Shown: one piece after another, positions 1 to 10,795 of the stretch
How positions within the stretch are numbered: position 1 is the first letter of the stretch
How the letters are laid out: every line of letters begins with the position of its first letter
NCBI GenBank assembly: GCA_949128115.1
Contig: OX421964.1
Location: forward strand, 43,998,601 to 44,062,600
Length of the DNA: 64,000 nucleotides
Direction of reading: 5' to 3'
Origin: Anaspis maculata
Taxonomy: Eukaryota > Arthropoda > Insecta > Coleoptera > Scraptiidae
Program-made: the position numbers and the translations under genes
The notes under the pieces: model-generated
The model's input: the letters and a program-made list of their open reading frames with translations, nothing else
Databases searched by the model: none
Told to the model about the DNA's origin: nothing

Positions 1-184
1 ACCCTGTAATAATTCGTTGAAGTTTTTTTTATAGCATTTTTATCACGGATTTTATCGATAAAAAACGATTCAAGTTGTCAAAAAAGGGGCCCCCTGGCCC
101 CCCACATTGAAAACTTGCTTGGCAGCACTTCTCAAATGATAGAGGAAGGGTTCCTGAACATGCCTGCAAAAAATTGTTCCGTAG
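1..184. other. Unannotated left edge
   Basis: No gene, RNA or repeat unit is recognised. The stretch is AT-rich with one GC-rich run (ggggccccctggcccccc, about positions 86-103). Confidence 0.3.
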
Positions 185-1172
185 TCATGAAATGCATAGT
201 TTGGGCAATATTTGGCGCTAGTCCACCGGACTATTGAACACCCTCTTTAACTTTTCAACGGAGCATTCAAGAACATCTGAGTTATATTTTTTCCTGGTCT
301 ATTTTTGATGGGGAATCTCCCCTATATAGAAGTTTGTAACCGCAATTGCGAAACACTTGTATATCAACAGGAAACCATTCAATTTTCTGTTTTTGGTGGT
401 AACTCACTATGAATTTGAAAATTTTGCATCGGAGAACAGGAAGTTACCATGTAAAATTTTGTTTATGTCCTGTGGTTATGTTCAAAGGACATCTCCGCCA
501 GACTTTGTTTGTGAGTTTCCTTTTTTCCTCGGTTCTCATGTGAAAGTGTCGATCAAGTGATGCATTTTCAAGGGCTGCCCCAACATCTTTATTTCTATTT
601 CTCCAGAAAATAACTGCGCCTTTCCAGATCGCAGCTCCTAAAACATTAGGTGGCTAGGTGAGGCTTTATAGCTACGAGACAAAGTGTTTTACTCCAATAG
701 AAAGACAAAAGACAATAGACATTCGGACAACTTTTTGCAGTAAGACAGAGATCATTTCAATGTACTAAAGTGAAGTACGATTATTTTGGCTGGTGTTCTT
801 CTTACAACTTGAGGGAAGTGAATCTTCTTGCCCGCGTCAGGTTCACACAGGCGGGAGCCTGACCACAGGTCTGCGAGCAATCCGCATTTTTCCGACAAAA
901 ATTATAGACCACGTCCGCATTATGATCTCTGGGACCTCAAATGGGATTTATTCTGCCCAAACCCGATTGTTTGTGCAGCAGATCGTTTCGAACACCAAAC
1001 ATCAAATACTGATGTTGACTGGCACACGTTGACTGTTCTCCGACATTCATGTGGCAACCCGGTACTCTTTTTGGAACGCTTATTTACTCGATTTGAACGA
1101 ATGGATCGTATAGAGCTGAATTTCTATTTCCTTTCTTGGTGCCAAAGATTTTTCCAATATTGTTTCAACTAG
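185..1172 (+). pseudogene. THAP-related repeat, copy A (degenerate)
   Basis: This stretch aligns by eye, in opposite orientation, with 26030-26760 and with patches at 23610-23700 and 25950-26010. Shared words include TTTGGCGCTA next to TCCACCGGACTA, AACTCACTATGAAT, GTGGCAACCCGGTACT and GACCACGTCCGCATTATGAT. Near 560-620 one frame reads CIFKGCPN followed by a Ser/Pro-rich stretch. This resembles the amino end of a THAP zinc finger (C-x2-4-C start) and matches the start of the ORF at 48284. A TGA lies directly before the first cysteine, and further stops follow. Only short frames remain open (357-560, 793-1032, 828-1172). THAP domains are DNA-binding zinc fingers found in P-element-type transposases and in domesticated proteins. 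The assignment rests on the short cysteine motif and on homology between copies. The rest of the repeat is unidentified. Confidence 0.4.
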
Positions 1173-1189
1173 ATCGTGGGTATTTTTAT

Positions 1190-1860
1190 TCGCGCAGAAA
1201 TCGACTTACGTTTTTAAATTCGTATTTTGTGATTTTGTAGGACAAGACCCCATTGGAAGTAACTCGGCCTTCGACTACAGAGAGTTTGGAAAGCCAGATA
1301 TTGTTTATAAATGCCAGAGATACAAGACATGTAGAAGACACTTTGGAAAGCATCATGGAAATGCTGCAGCTATACAGGAAAAGAAGCCCATCGAAGAAAA
1401 ACAAGAAAGGAAAAAGCGTTAGAAAAACAGGAAGAGAGGCGTCTTGACAAGAAAGAGGAATTTAAGAATCTTCCAGAAGGACAGACTGAAAAATTCAAAA
1501 AATCTCCTGTATGAACAGCAAGATCTTTGACAAGAGCAGCATTTAGAAGACACGGAAAAATTGGAGAATATTCTAGAACGACAAGAACAAAAATCAACAA
1601 ACCTGCTCAGAAGAAGAGGACAAGAAACGTCTAGAAGAATAGTAATAAATAATGGAAATTGTAGAGTAGCAAACGCGGTACTTCAAAGGCAACATGGCAA
1701 GCAAGCAAAAGAAGAAATGCGAGCGATTGACGCCAATGTAATGAAGCTGAGGCAACGAGCTCAGAGAACTGTCGCTTACTACGATGGCCACTTCGTCATG
1801 TATCCGCATTATATGAAAATGCTAAACTTGGATGGAACAAGTCCATGGACAACTTAGAGA
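1190..1860 (+). pseudogene. Broken Lys/Glu/Arg-rich, coiled-coil-like frame
   Basis: Two open pieces in different frames (1253-1447 and 1561-1857) encode charged sequence rich in Lys, Glu, Arg and Gln. An example is VEDTLESIMEMLQLYRKR, which has heptad-like spacing. A pyrimidine-poor but usable acceptor, tttgtag followed by GACAAGACC, precedes the first piece near 1240, so it could be a former exon. The second piece continues with MRAIDANVMKLRQRAQRT, also helical in character. Stops and at least one frame change separate the pieces. The family is not recognised, and no start codon or upstream exon can be assigned. It lies just downstream of THAP-related copy A and could be a later part of the same dead gene, but copy B at 26 kb does not show it. 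Confidence 0.25.
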
Positions 1861-2760
1861 CAAACAGACAATTTAATGTTGATGATGCTGAAGTCAACGA
1901 TTGGAATGAAAAATAGGAAGCTATCCGCTCTGGTTCTGGTCCTCAGAAGCCCAGCATTATCATGCTCCAAACAGTCCCAGTAAACAAAAAGGAGAAATTC
2001 GAGAGACTAGTCAGAACGTTGGATCTTTGATCTGAGGACAGTCACGTCCGGCAGATCCACTAAACTCAGTTGAGAGCTATAGAACATAAGGAAGCGGAGG
2101 AAGCTTATAAGCAAGGAAGCTTATAAGCAAGGAAGCGGAGGAAGCTTAGGAATTCGAAGCTGAGCTCCAACGACTGGCTCACCTAGCCCATCCGACTCAT
2201 CCATCGGAGTCATCGGACCTTTTGGCGAACATTAGTAGGGATACGTTCATGAGCGGATTGAGTTATATCATTTGGTCTTTTGGGTCTCAAGTAACCCTAT
2301 AAGCAAGTAACACAGCTAAAAGTGGTCAAAACCACTAATAATGAAAATTTAGTGCTTGGCGGAAGTTGACATAGCGTGAATAAAAAACTGCGGCAGCAGT
2401 ATTTTCCACATCACTGCAATTAAGAGGGATGGGGCCAACCAAGAAATTGTTTCACAAAATTGGAATTTTGAGAATCTTTTTTTGGTTCCAGATCCAGAGT
2501 CTACCGAGCTTTATAAAGTAGCTTATAATTCCAGACCATTGGCATAAGCGTTATTATGGTATGAGCTTTTCAAAGCCTTAGGAGCCTTAGAAGCTTATAA
2601 ATGCGATCGCCGAATAGGGTTTCTAGTTTTTATTCCACCTTTCTCGACTCAACTCTTGGTAAAAGAATGCATCATAAATTCGCCACAAAGTTATGCAACA
2701 ACTGGGACAGATAGCTTTGCACTTATGGGAATGGGTAGGTACAGGTAAGTATCTACAATG
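1861..2760. other. Intergenic stretch with a short direct repeat
   Basis: No coding potential is seen. At 2090-2155 the words GGAAGCGGAGGAAGCTTA and TATAAGCAAGGAAGC are repeated in tandem. The remainder is unique AT-rich DNA. Confidence 0.35.
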
Positions 2761-2764
2761 GAAC

Positions 2765-3345
2765 CATTTAGGTGGGTGGTTCTCTTGACTTATCTGTCGT
2801 GCAAGTGCAAAAGAATCTCGACCAGGAGGAGGTGGTGGCGTGGTGCATGGTGCAGCACTCGTGTAGTGAAGTTGTACCGAAGGATGACTATAGAATAGAA
2901 TGCAGTAGCCAGCAGCTCTCAGTGATGGTGGCGACTATCGCAGTATCGCGACTCCGATCTCGGCTACCGCCGATGGTAGTCCATCTCCACGATCCTCTCC
3001 ATTGAATGGGTTGCCAACAATGTAATGGTATTATGCTGAGTTATGAACTGCGCCGCTGAGGAGCTGACCGCCGCTCACAGGCTCTCTTCTTTCTTATCTC
3101 TTCGTGTGTGTGGATCACAATGAGGGGCGCTCCCAAAGAACACAACCGCGCGCGAGAGTGAGTCCACCACGATCCGCGTCGTGTGAAGAATAAGTATCGA
3201 GAGAAGAGGACGAAGAGTAAGTGAAGAGAAAGAACAACAGGAGCGGGTTTAGCCACTTGGCCGGTTCGGTGGTAAGGAAGGGCCCTCGGGCTCGCGCGGT
3301 AAATGGAATGAGATGAATATTTAACATTGCCTCCATGGCTTGCCG
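2765..3345. promoter_or_regulatory. GC-richer island, possible promoter or 5' exon
   Basis: Compared with its AT-rich surroundings this stretch is rich in G, C and CpG and carries short overlapping frames on both strands, none of which looks conserved. Such islands in insect DNA can be promoters or untranslated first exons. No TATA box, start codon context or splice donor can be firmly placed. The function is inference only. Confidence 0.2.
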
Positions 3346-3570
3346 ACTATTCGCATTAATTTAGTATAAGAGAACGCACGAGCTATGGTAGGTATTCTCG
3401 AATTGAGCGACAACCGAGTTTGAGTTTGTCCAGTATCCAGCTGAAGACTCCTGGTCATCGGCACCAGTCCGGTGAAAGAAAAGCGGCAGAAGCTGATATA
3501 GCCGAGTTTTCTTAGGTATACATAACATAACCATCTTGTCACAAAATATATGATTGCAACTTCCTTTTAT

Positions 3571-3715
3571 CCTCGGGTTCCACCAAACTTTTATAAACGT
3601 GATAATTTTATCACTCTGATAGTAACTATGCAACTGGCCATCCTATTGGCTGGTGCATAGCAACTATCAGCGTGATAGATTTAATCTGCTCTTAAAATTT
3701 TGGTGGAACCCGAGG
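3571..3715. mobile_element. MITE with CCTCGGGTTCC inverted ends
   Basis: The left end CCTCGGGTTCCACCAAA is repeated in inverted form at the right end (TTTGGTGGAACCCGAGG). The pairing extends inwards through TGATAGT to give a hairpin of about 145 bp. TAT lies directly outside both ends, compatible with a TA or 3-bp target duplication. There is no coding sequence. The superfamily is not determined; a TA target would suggest Tc1/mariner-like mobilisation. Confidence 0.75.
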
Positions 3716-5555
3716 TATGTCTATAATGTCGATAAAACTCGCCTGTCATAACATGTTTAAATGTTACATTGTGACAAGAACATGGCTAAATTAGATAAGA
3801 AGTCTGTGATTGTCATTGTTATCAAGGTGCTTTCAGGAGCATTTTCAGGTGTATTGCTCCCTCGATTCCATGTGTTCTGTACTTTTTGTATAGCTAATAT
3901 TCATGTGGGTTTTTGACTGTCAGCTGACCTAGGATAAACGAATTCTTAGACCATAGTTCAACTTCTGACGTGCATCTGATTTGCGCTTGACAACTCATGA
4001 ATTGAATTATTTGAATCTACTTCTTCTTTGAGGGAATATTTTAATAAATGGAACATAAAAATCTATAGTATTAGGAGAGTTTCCTTCCATCCTGAGTCGA
4101 AGCGCTGCTCTTCTACACCTATACGTGGCAATCCAGGCATGATTTCATATTAAAATCTCTCGAATTCTATAACAATAATTAGGATCCCGAGTGCATCAAG
4201 AATGCGGTTTCGGTGGGGCATACGTTGGTGTGCTGCTCGAGATTCTTGGAAGTTGTTGCGATTCCTGAAGAGGTGCAACTCTATTGCATACCACTCCCGG
4301 CGCACTGTTGTAGTGCTGACTTAATGAAACATGCTATAAGGTAATTAAGCAATTATTGTCTAAGGACAAAAACGTTCTTCATGCAACACGCGTAAAAAAT
4401 GCTGGAAACTATGGATTGCCACTGTTGAAAAATCACGTATCTTAAGTAAAAATTACAGGGGCTGTCACCAATTATGTTGTTTTACGCGTAATGGATTGGC
4501 TTATTATTATCAGCCTGATTAAAATCACTTTACATAAGAGTTATTTTAATTACGTTCGACACAATCTAATAATTTGAATATAAAAATTAAGAGTGAAAAA
4601 TCTGGCATTTACGACGGTGTGCTACAGGGTGGCTTATTGGCAGCGGCACGCCACCACCCAGTAAAAAATTTTTATTATAGAAAATAATTTGTACCACAGC
4701 CCAACTATTTTGTTGTACCTAAAATATTTATAATTGCAAATTTATGCAAAATGACCGTGTTTATTACGGCCTATGCAATTAAACCGACATCTATAGACCA
4801 AGTATGCGTGGTACGCGGGTGATTATGGATTTTAAAAAGCGTGTGTCGCGTTTCCTGATGGATAAAATCTGCCAGCCGGTGGTTACGGAATCAGGAATCA
4901 GAAAAACGCCTCGAGAATAAGGTGAAAAAATAACAAGGCTTATCGAACCACTTTGCGGCAATTTCCTTAATTTAAATTTTTATTGACGCTGTGATTGACT
5001 ATTAGTGGTGTATTTATCTAGAAGAAAAACTGGAGGACTCGACTGACGCAATGCCAATTTACCAGGCATTATCTGAATGTTTGAGCTGTTAGTGAAGGCG
5101 TGTTTTACGACACAAAGATAATGTTTATAACTTTATGTTCCATTTTCTCTGCAACGTCAAATTCTCTCAAGTTGATTGGCCGCTGCGATGCGGTAGACAT
5201 GCTTCTTTCGAATTTTTGCAGTAAAAGCGGTGTTATTTTTAATTTATTGCACAATTAAATTCACTAGTTCGCTGCGCCCAGGAACTGTACCGAAATTGTG
5301 AAAGTCGGAGACGAAATGTTCTTTTCTTCAAGTAGTGTAACTTTGGGATTATAGGCTTATGATGACGGAAGTAAGAGAAAGATTCATTTTTAGTCAAAAA
5401 TAAGTGTTCAAACATCGGAATTGCACCTAATGCATAGGGAAAGAGAACCAATAATTGGAAGACAAATTGGGTGGTAAAAGTATAGCTATAATATGTGTGT
5501 GTGGGTAAAATCACCTGGGATATTACCTAAGTATAGCATCGGATTAAAAAGTTTT
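3716..5555. other. Unique AT-rich DNA, possible regulatory island at 4450-5160
   Basis: No gene or repeat is recognised. From about 4450 to 5160 the sequence has homeodomain-type words (TTAATTA-like cores, TTTATTACGGC, CTAATAATTTG) and looks unlike the surrounding transposon debris. It could be a cis-regulatory module of a distant gene. That reading is based on composition only. Confidence 0.2.
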
Positions 5556-5559
5556 GGGC

Positions 5560-6465
5560 ACCATATTATGATTTGTATATCATCAGCAGAGACCGGATTT
5601 TAGGCCGTTGAAAAGTGCAAATTAGGGCACATGTTAAGGCAAATAAAACCTCTATTTTACGACACTTCAGGCCGTAACGAGCGAAAATAGGCAAAATAGG
5701 CCAAAACCATTTTTCTTATGTGTTGAGGCAAATAAGTTTTTTAGTATATCATCCTTGAAATAGTGTTTTTTGGACTACTTTGCGAACTGTACCTGAAGGA
5801 CGGTAGATACACAAGTTGATGTTTGGGAAGCTTTAACTGAAAAATTTAAATGTAAAACGAACTCAAATTGTCTTAGCGGACTCATCCACTCTTAGAAATA
5901 ATCGGCTGCCGTCTCGCATCCTAAGCTAGCGGATTCATCCGCTCAAGATATACTTTGCATTTTGCGTAACCAACTTGTTACATGAAATACCAATTGGTAT
6001 CAAAATAAATGGAAGTGACACATTTTAACAAGGCAAATCAAACAACGGATGTTTTTCAAAACATTGTAAATCATTTCCTCGCAAAATAAAAAAAGCCTGT
6101 GATAGGCCATTGAGAAAAAGGGGACTTTCGGGACAAATAATCCAATTATTGCACATTTTAGGCGGAATAGACAAAAACGTAGGGATTTCAAACACTACTA
6201 TTTTTAAAGGAAACAAATCAAACAATAATGAATATTTTTCTTAACATCGTAGATGATTTTAACCAAAAAATTGGAAATGCCTATTTTAGGCAGTAACAAG
6301 GTCTTTTTAGGACAGTAAATCCGATTTTTACCAGTTTTAGGCATTTAGGCAAAAACAAATGGGTGTCAAAAGTACTGTTTTTCTAACACTAACATTTATT
6401 TCAAGGTCTCATGCAAACGCCTAAAACATAAACAAAAAGGCATTTTGCCTAGAATCCCGCGGTCT
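5560..6465. repeat. Degenerate tandem repeat rich in AGGC and CAAACAA words
   Basis: Units of roughly 180 bp share the order AAATCAAACAA..ATG, TTTTTC, ACAT.GTA.ATGATTT, then TTTTAGGC, GGACA.TAA.TCC.ATT and AGGCAAAA. Clear unit starts are near 6027 and 6207, with earlier weaker copies from 5590. The small ORFs here are shadows of the repeat. Its origin is unknown; it may be the arm of an old non-autonomous element. Confidence 0.5.
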
Positions 6466-6589
6466 TTGAATCCGTATGATAATAATAGTTATGGTATCCG
6501 TTCACACATAAAGATCCTTGCATATTGACCGGGTTCTTCAGCATCATCGCCCACTACCCGAAGGACATAAAATGTCATGGAGGAAGATT

Positions 6590-7860
6590 AGGCCTTTGGC
6601 AATTTTCTGGCAATTGCGACTCTATTCTGACAATTGCCATTTTTTTCTGTCAATTGACTCTTTTTTCTGTCAATTGTCTCTTTTTTCTGTCAATTGACTT
6701 CTTTTCCTGGCAATTGCCATTTTTTTTGGTCAATTGACTCTTTTTCTGTCTGTCAATCGACACTTTTTTTTGGCAATTGCGACTTTTTTCTGTCAATTAA
6801 CACTTTTTTTTGTCAATCACGACTTATTAGCACATTTTGATGGTAAATGATGTTTATATGGCCGGTTTGTCCGTCTGTCTGTCCGTCCGTCTATCTGTCT
6901 GTTCTTCCGTCTGTCTGTCTATCAGTCTATCCGTGTAGAAGTTCAGAAGTTGTACTTCTCCTCGGGGAATGAAGCTAGAGCCTTAGAACTTTTTCCAATT
7001 ATTAGCTTAGGTCCTCAAGGGTGGCCAATGTATATACTGGATATCATGGTCGCGCCGCCATCTTGGTCGCCATATTGAAATTTCTCATTAGTGAAACGAT
7101 TTTTCTGGAACATGGAACTTACCTTTATCTCGTATGAACATTCTTACTTTCAAGATTAGTTTCATAATTACGCCGCCATCTTGGCCGCCACATTGAAATT
7201 TCTTATTATTGGAACGATTTTCATGAAACGTGAAACGTAGGTACTCTTGTCTCGTATGAATCCGCTTCAAATCCATTCACTCTGAACTCACTCTAGCGGA
7301 TCATGCAATTCAGCTTGGAAATAAGAGTGATCATACCAAGCAAGGGTAAGATCCAAGTTTCAGGAAAATTGTTCCACTAATAAGAAATGGCAATATGGCT
7401 ACTAAGATAGCGGCTCCATCATGAGACCCAGTCTGCGCATTGGCCACCTTTGTGGACCTGAGCACTCAATCGGAAAATATTCCAAGGCTCTAGCTTCACC
7501 CTCCGAGGAGGATTACAACTTCTTAATCTCTACATGGACAGACAGACAGACAAACCGTCCATATAAACGTCATTTAATATCAAAATGTGGTAAAAAGTTG
7601 CAATTGACAGAATAAAGTTGCAATTGCCAGAAAAAAGTGTCAATTAACAGAAAAATGTCAATTGCCAGAATAAAGTCGCAATTGCCAGAAAAAAGTGTCT
7701 ATTGACAGGAAAAAAAGCGGCAATTGCCAAAATAAAGTGACAATTGATAAAAAAAAGTGTTAATTGACAGAGAAAAGTGTCAATTGCCAGACGAAAGTCG
7801 CAATTGCCAGAAAAAAGAGTCAATTGACAGAAAAAAGTGGCAATTAAAAAAAACTTCCAT
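6590..7860. mobile_element. Foldback element with CAATTG-array arms
   Basis: The left arm (6595-6830) is an array of words such as CTGTCAATTGACTC and TGGCAATTGCGAC separated by T runs. The right arm (7600-7850) is the inverted counterpart (GCAATTGCCAGAAAAAAG and GTCAATTGACAG). Inside the arms come inverted copies of a second module. On the left are a GTCC/GTCT microsatellite, AGTTGTACTTCTCC, and GGCCGCCATCTTGG words; on the right are TGGCCACC, GAGGAGGATTACAACTTCT, and a GACA microsatellite. The whole is a large palindrome with heterogeneous arms, the architecture of Drosophila FB-type elements. No transposase is visible. The interior module is the same family as 53560-55210. Confidence 0.7.
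6865..6935. repeat. GTCC/GTCT tetranucleotide microsatellite
   Basis: The run of GTCC and GTCT tetramers lies inside the left arm of the CAATTG foldback, beside the conserved GTGTAGAAGTTCAGAAGTTG end of the shared module. The same junction with a GACA/GACG run occurs at about 7535 and 55125. Confidence 0.8.
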
Positions 7861-8690
7861 GTTCGCTCTGTGCCTTCATAGACATCTGTTTTTGTTTCCT
7901 CTTTGGTTCTACGTTTCGATATTGTACCATTGTGGCGAAAACAAAAAAAAGTAGGGCAGAGATTGAACTGAACTGTACTAATTTAGGTCCGATGTCATTG
8001 TGGTGACATGAAGCCAAACTTAGTGGGCCCGTTTCAATCTTTGATGTCCTTTTTTTGCCGCAATAAGAAGTATCTGCTCTGATGAATTTTCATGTAGTTG
8101 AAAAAAACCTCTCTCGTCCGACTCCCTTACGGAAGGTAAGCATTTTGAATATAAGATGAATCAATAAGTTAAATTGGACATCGTTTGAATTGCGGCCTCA
8201 ATAGAAGAGACGTTTTCTCTGGCCTTTTCTACCTAGGCGTCTAATAGGTTGATTGACAGTCCTGGTTGAGTATAAGGCGTTGAAAACAATTATTTGAACA
8301 AGAAATGATTTCAATATACGAATACACTGTATATCAGTAGGTACGTAGGTACCTACATTCTACATTACATACCATGCTTCATGCTTTTAACAACAAAAAT
8401 TAGCTATGGCTATGGCACCTACAAAAATTCAGCCATACAGGCAGTCCAGTCGCTTTGGTCGATGGAAATTTTGTCTCCAAAGCCAACCCTGAATAGGTTT
8501 TTGTTGATCACACTGTACAACATACCCACCATGGTATGGATGGATGTAGTCGGTAGTCTGGATACAGATGCGAGCAGCTGATATCTCAACAATCAACATT
8601 ACGGAGATAAATAATAATTATCACATAATAAATACGCGATTCTTTGTTTCAGTTCACAACTGGGTACTAAAGAAAATGGAAGACTAGCGC
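7861..8690. other. Unique DNA without recognised features
   Basis: This is AT-rich intergenic sequence with TAGGTACGTAGGTACC simple-sequence words near 8335. No gene is recognised. Confidence 0.3.
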
Positions 8691-8694
8691 TTAT

Positions 8695-9330
8695 TCATTG
8701 TGTCGCACAAAACGCTCTTTCCCATAGAAGATACTGCCTCTCGGTGGCAGTGGCGTGCGTGTCGGTTGGTCGACGGAAAAAAATCCAAAGGTTCCGACCT
8801 AGACACGCTTTCGTCGGCGCGAACAATGGCTGGGAAAGCTCTTGCTCCTCTCCGCCTGCTGGTGCGAGATGTTGTGTTGTGTTGTTTGTTGTTATCCTGG
8901 TGTGTCGCAAAACCTACAACATACACACACACATACACCATGGACGTCGGGGTCGTATTAGAAAACGCGCCCGCGTTGGGCGATTGTCCGCTAATGGCTG
9001 TATCCTTGGTCTCGCCGAACACAATGCACGCCATGCACACACACACACATACACACACAAGAGAAGAGTTCGCACTCTTCGCCCGGCCGGCCATTGTTAT
9101 TCAAAGGCAAGCGTAACATTTCACGCTCGGTGACACTCCGCCGCCGTGGCCGCAACTCCACCAGGCCTGGCGAGCATCGGAGTCGCTGGAGCCAGCCAAC
9201 GGTGGCGGCCATGTTCGCCATGGCTCGCCGAAGCAGAGAGTCCTTATCACCGTCACGTGGTGGACGAGCACGACGGGCGACCATTGCCATTGGAGACTAC
9301 GCTGCACGCTATCACACACCCGCTTAGGTA
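8695..9330. promoter_or_regulatory. CpG-rich island, possible promoter or first exon
   Basis: This is the most GC-rich non-repetitive stretch of the window. Frames of 99-138 residues are open on both strands, which is expected of GC-rich DNA and is not evidence for a protein. CA repeats at 8920-8938 and 9035-9058 explain the Thr/His and Val/Cys runs in those frames. The words ATTGTTATTCAAAGG (9093-9107) and TGGCGGCCATGTTCGCCATGG are present. A promoter or untranslated exon of a nearby gene is plausible but unproven. Confidence 0.3.
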
Positions 9331-9612
9331 TATGATGCCGTTATCATCCACCAATTGAAACTTAATGTTGTGATTGTGCCTTGGTAAAGTGTTTATTAGT
9401 AGTTTATCACCAATTTTCGGCTAAGCATCACTCCAGAAAATTCCAGTTTCTGCCGAAGCAAAAGATCTCGAAGGTCTTTATTGCTTCCATGCCGTTCCGA
9501 TATTGCGGTATTTGGTATAATTGTCCCAGCATTAGGCGCCAGTTCATTTACGGGAGCTCGAGAAAAATCCATCGGCTTCGCGAATATTTCGCGATAACGG
9601 GAAAGTAAGTGA
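9331..9612 (+). other. Open frame ending at a splice-donor-like site
   Basis: A 75-residue frame (9381-9608) ends beside GGGAAAGTAAGTG, which matches a splice donor. The protein resembles nothing I recognise. It may be a chance frame downstream of the CpG-rich island. Confidence 0.15.
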
Positions 9613-9618
9613 TTTCTA

Positions 9619-9858
9619 TCATTTTCGATCTAGATTTTCACTTGGGCTGCTACTGGTTGGTTGACGAGAGCTTGATGCTACGCGCTCCTTCCATCTCTCA
9701 AAGGTGGAGGTGCAGATGATCATGTCGTCCAAGTACACAAAGTATAAACTCGGCTGAACATTGACTTCAATAAGCTGATCTATGCATGGAACGTTACTAG
9801 GTAGCCGGGGCCCGGGGTCCCATGAAACCCTAAAAGGCATGCGCAAAAAGTGAAACAA
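9619..9858 (-). pseudogene. Ty3/gypsy reverse transcriptase fragment
   Basis: Reading on the minus strand, the frame begins FLRMPF (the family's usual motif is MPFGL), passes a degraded GAPATFQ region, then CIDQLIE, and reaches VYLDDMIICTSTFE. YLDD with the following hydrophobic residues is the catalytic box of LTR-retrotransposon reverse transcriptases. Only about 80 residues survive of a domain that is normally near 200. The palm motif is intact in this piece but the flanks are out of frame. A protease fragment in the same orientation lies upstream on the minus strand at 10123-10338. That is the expected order PR then RT, so both belong to one dead element. Confidence 0.75.
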
Positions 9859-9867
9859 TTATAAGAT

Positions 9868-9935
9868 GTAGTCGTTTGGCCTCGAAGGAACCTTTCTGCA
9901 CTGCGACCTGTAAGGTCTTTTGTGCGTCAAAGTGA
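9868..9935 (-). mobile_element. 5'-truncated LINE tail
   Basis: The words TTTCTGCACTGCGACC, AAGGTCTTTTGTGCGT and GTCGTTTGGCCTCG match, at about 85 percent by eye, the 3' region of the minus-strand LINE at 56630-56700. This looks like a very short 5'-truncated LINE copy lying between the protease and RT pieces of the gypsy remnant, and so inserted after it. Confidence 0.55.
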
Positions 9936-10122
9936 AACAAGCTTTTGGTTAGGCTCTCCATTCACTTGTTTGCAATGTGGGTGAAATGGAATATGATAGC
10001 ACTGCTTGAGCGGAAGTAGTCCGAACCACGTGTTCCACTATAATCGCACAGCCTAAATCACTTGTGCTGATGTGAGTTCGTCAACTCACTCATACAGCCA
10101 ACTGCATAAACCTCAGCATTGC

Positions 10123-10338
10123 TTATCCCCATGCACATCGCAAAACCTCCATCTCGCTACCGCGTAGATTTGGCACAATTCCCATCTCGATGAAGAAATC
10201 GACGTTCAGTAGAATCGAATACGGCAGGCTAGGCCTAGGCACCAAAGAGGACATCCATGACTCTAACACGATCCCGAATCCCGAACAAGAACATGCATCC
10301 CTCAGTTGAACAACTCTTGACCGTTTGTCATCGCACAC
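10123..10338 (-). pseudogene. Retropepsin-like protease fragment of the gypsy remnant
   Basis: The minus-strand frame contains LPYSILLNVDFFIEMGIVPN. This resembles the carboxyl part of retrotransposon aspartic proteases (usually ILLGxDFL followed by a hydrophobic segment). The active-site Asp-Thr/Ser-Gly box is not visible in the frame. It is collinear with the RT fragment at 9619-9858, with the intervening region mostly lost. No LTRs were found next to it. Confidence 0.5.
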
Positions 10339-10384
10339 GTCTCAGATAAAGTTTTCAAGTTACAAGCATTTCTCAAGTAAAACT

Positions 10385-10795
10385 AGCCCGCACCGGACGA
10401 CACTGGGTCCCCGAAACCCCCCAGTCGGCAATTCACAGCAAATTTCTTGAAATTCTGCCCGAAAAGCCGAATTTTCGTCGCAAAAACTTGACAATAAATC
10501 TGGAACGAATTATTTAAAATGTCAATTTCCTTGTAAAATTTTGAATGAATTATAAAATTTTGAAAATCTTGACAAATTCAGCAGAAATTTTGCAAAATTC
10601 TCACCCTCAACTTGGAATGCGGTTCGTTTGCGAAAATTAAAAAAATACCTCGCCAAAATCCGACGTCTGGTTTCCACAAATTTTGACGGCAGGTCGTTCG
10701 GTTGCCGTCAGCGGTTTATATGAGTTGATTAGCTGTCACCGGCGCCGGCCAGCCGTAAAGTAGCCAGGGATCGCAGGGAATTTGTTCCACTGACA
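10385..10795. repeat. Dispersed repeat, copy 1 of a pair
   Basis: The segment shares long stretches with 13445-13800, for example GTGGGTCCCCGAAACC or near variants, AAATTCTGCCCGAAAAGCCGA and AATCCGACGTCTGGTTT. The two copies lie in the same orientation about 3.1 kb apart. No coding function is evident. Confidence 0.7.

Noticed and set aside
1370..1600. A minus-strand hydrophobic protein
   Set aside because: It is the antisense of the Lys/Glu-rich plus-strand frames, which read as Phe/Leu/Ser on the other strand.
8684..9290. Protein genes of 99-138 residues on both strands
   Set aside because: The frames overlap each other in GC-rich DNA with CA repeats and show no motif or codon pattern. 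Lack of stops is explained by composition.
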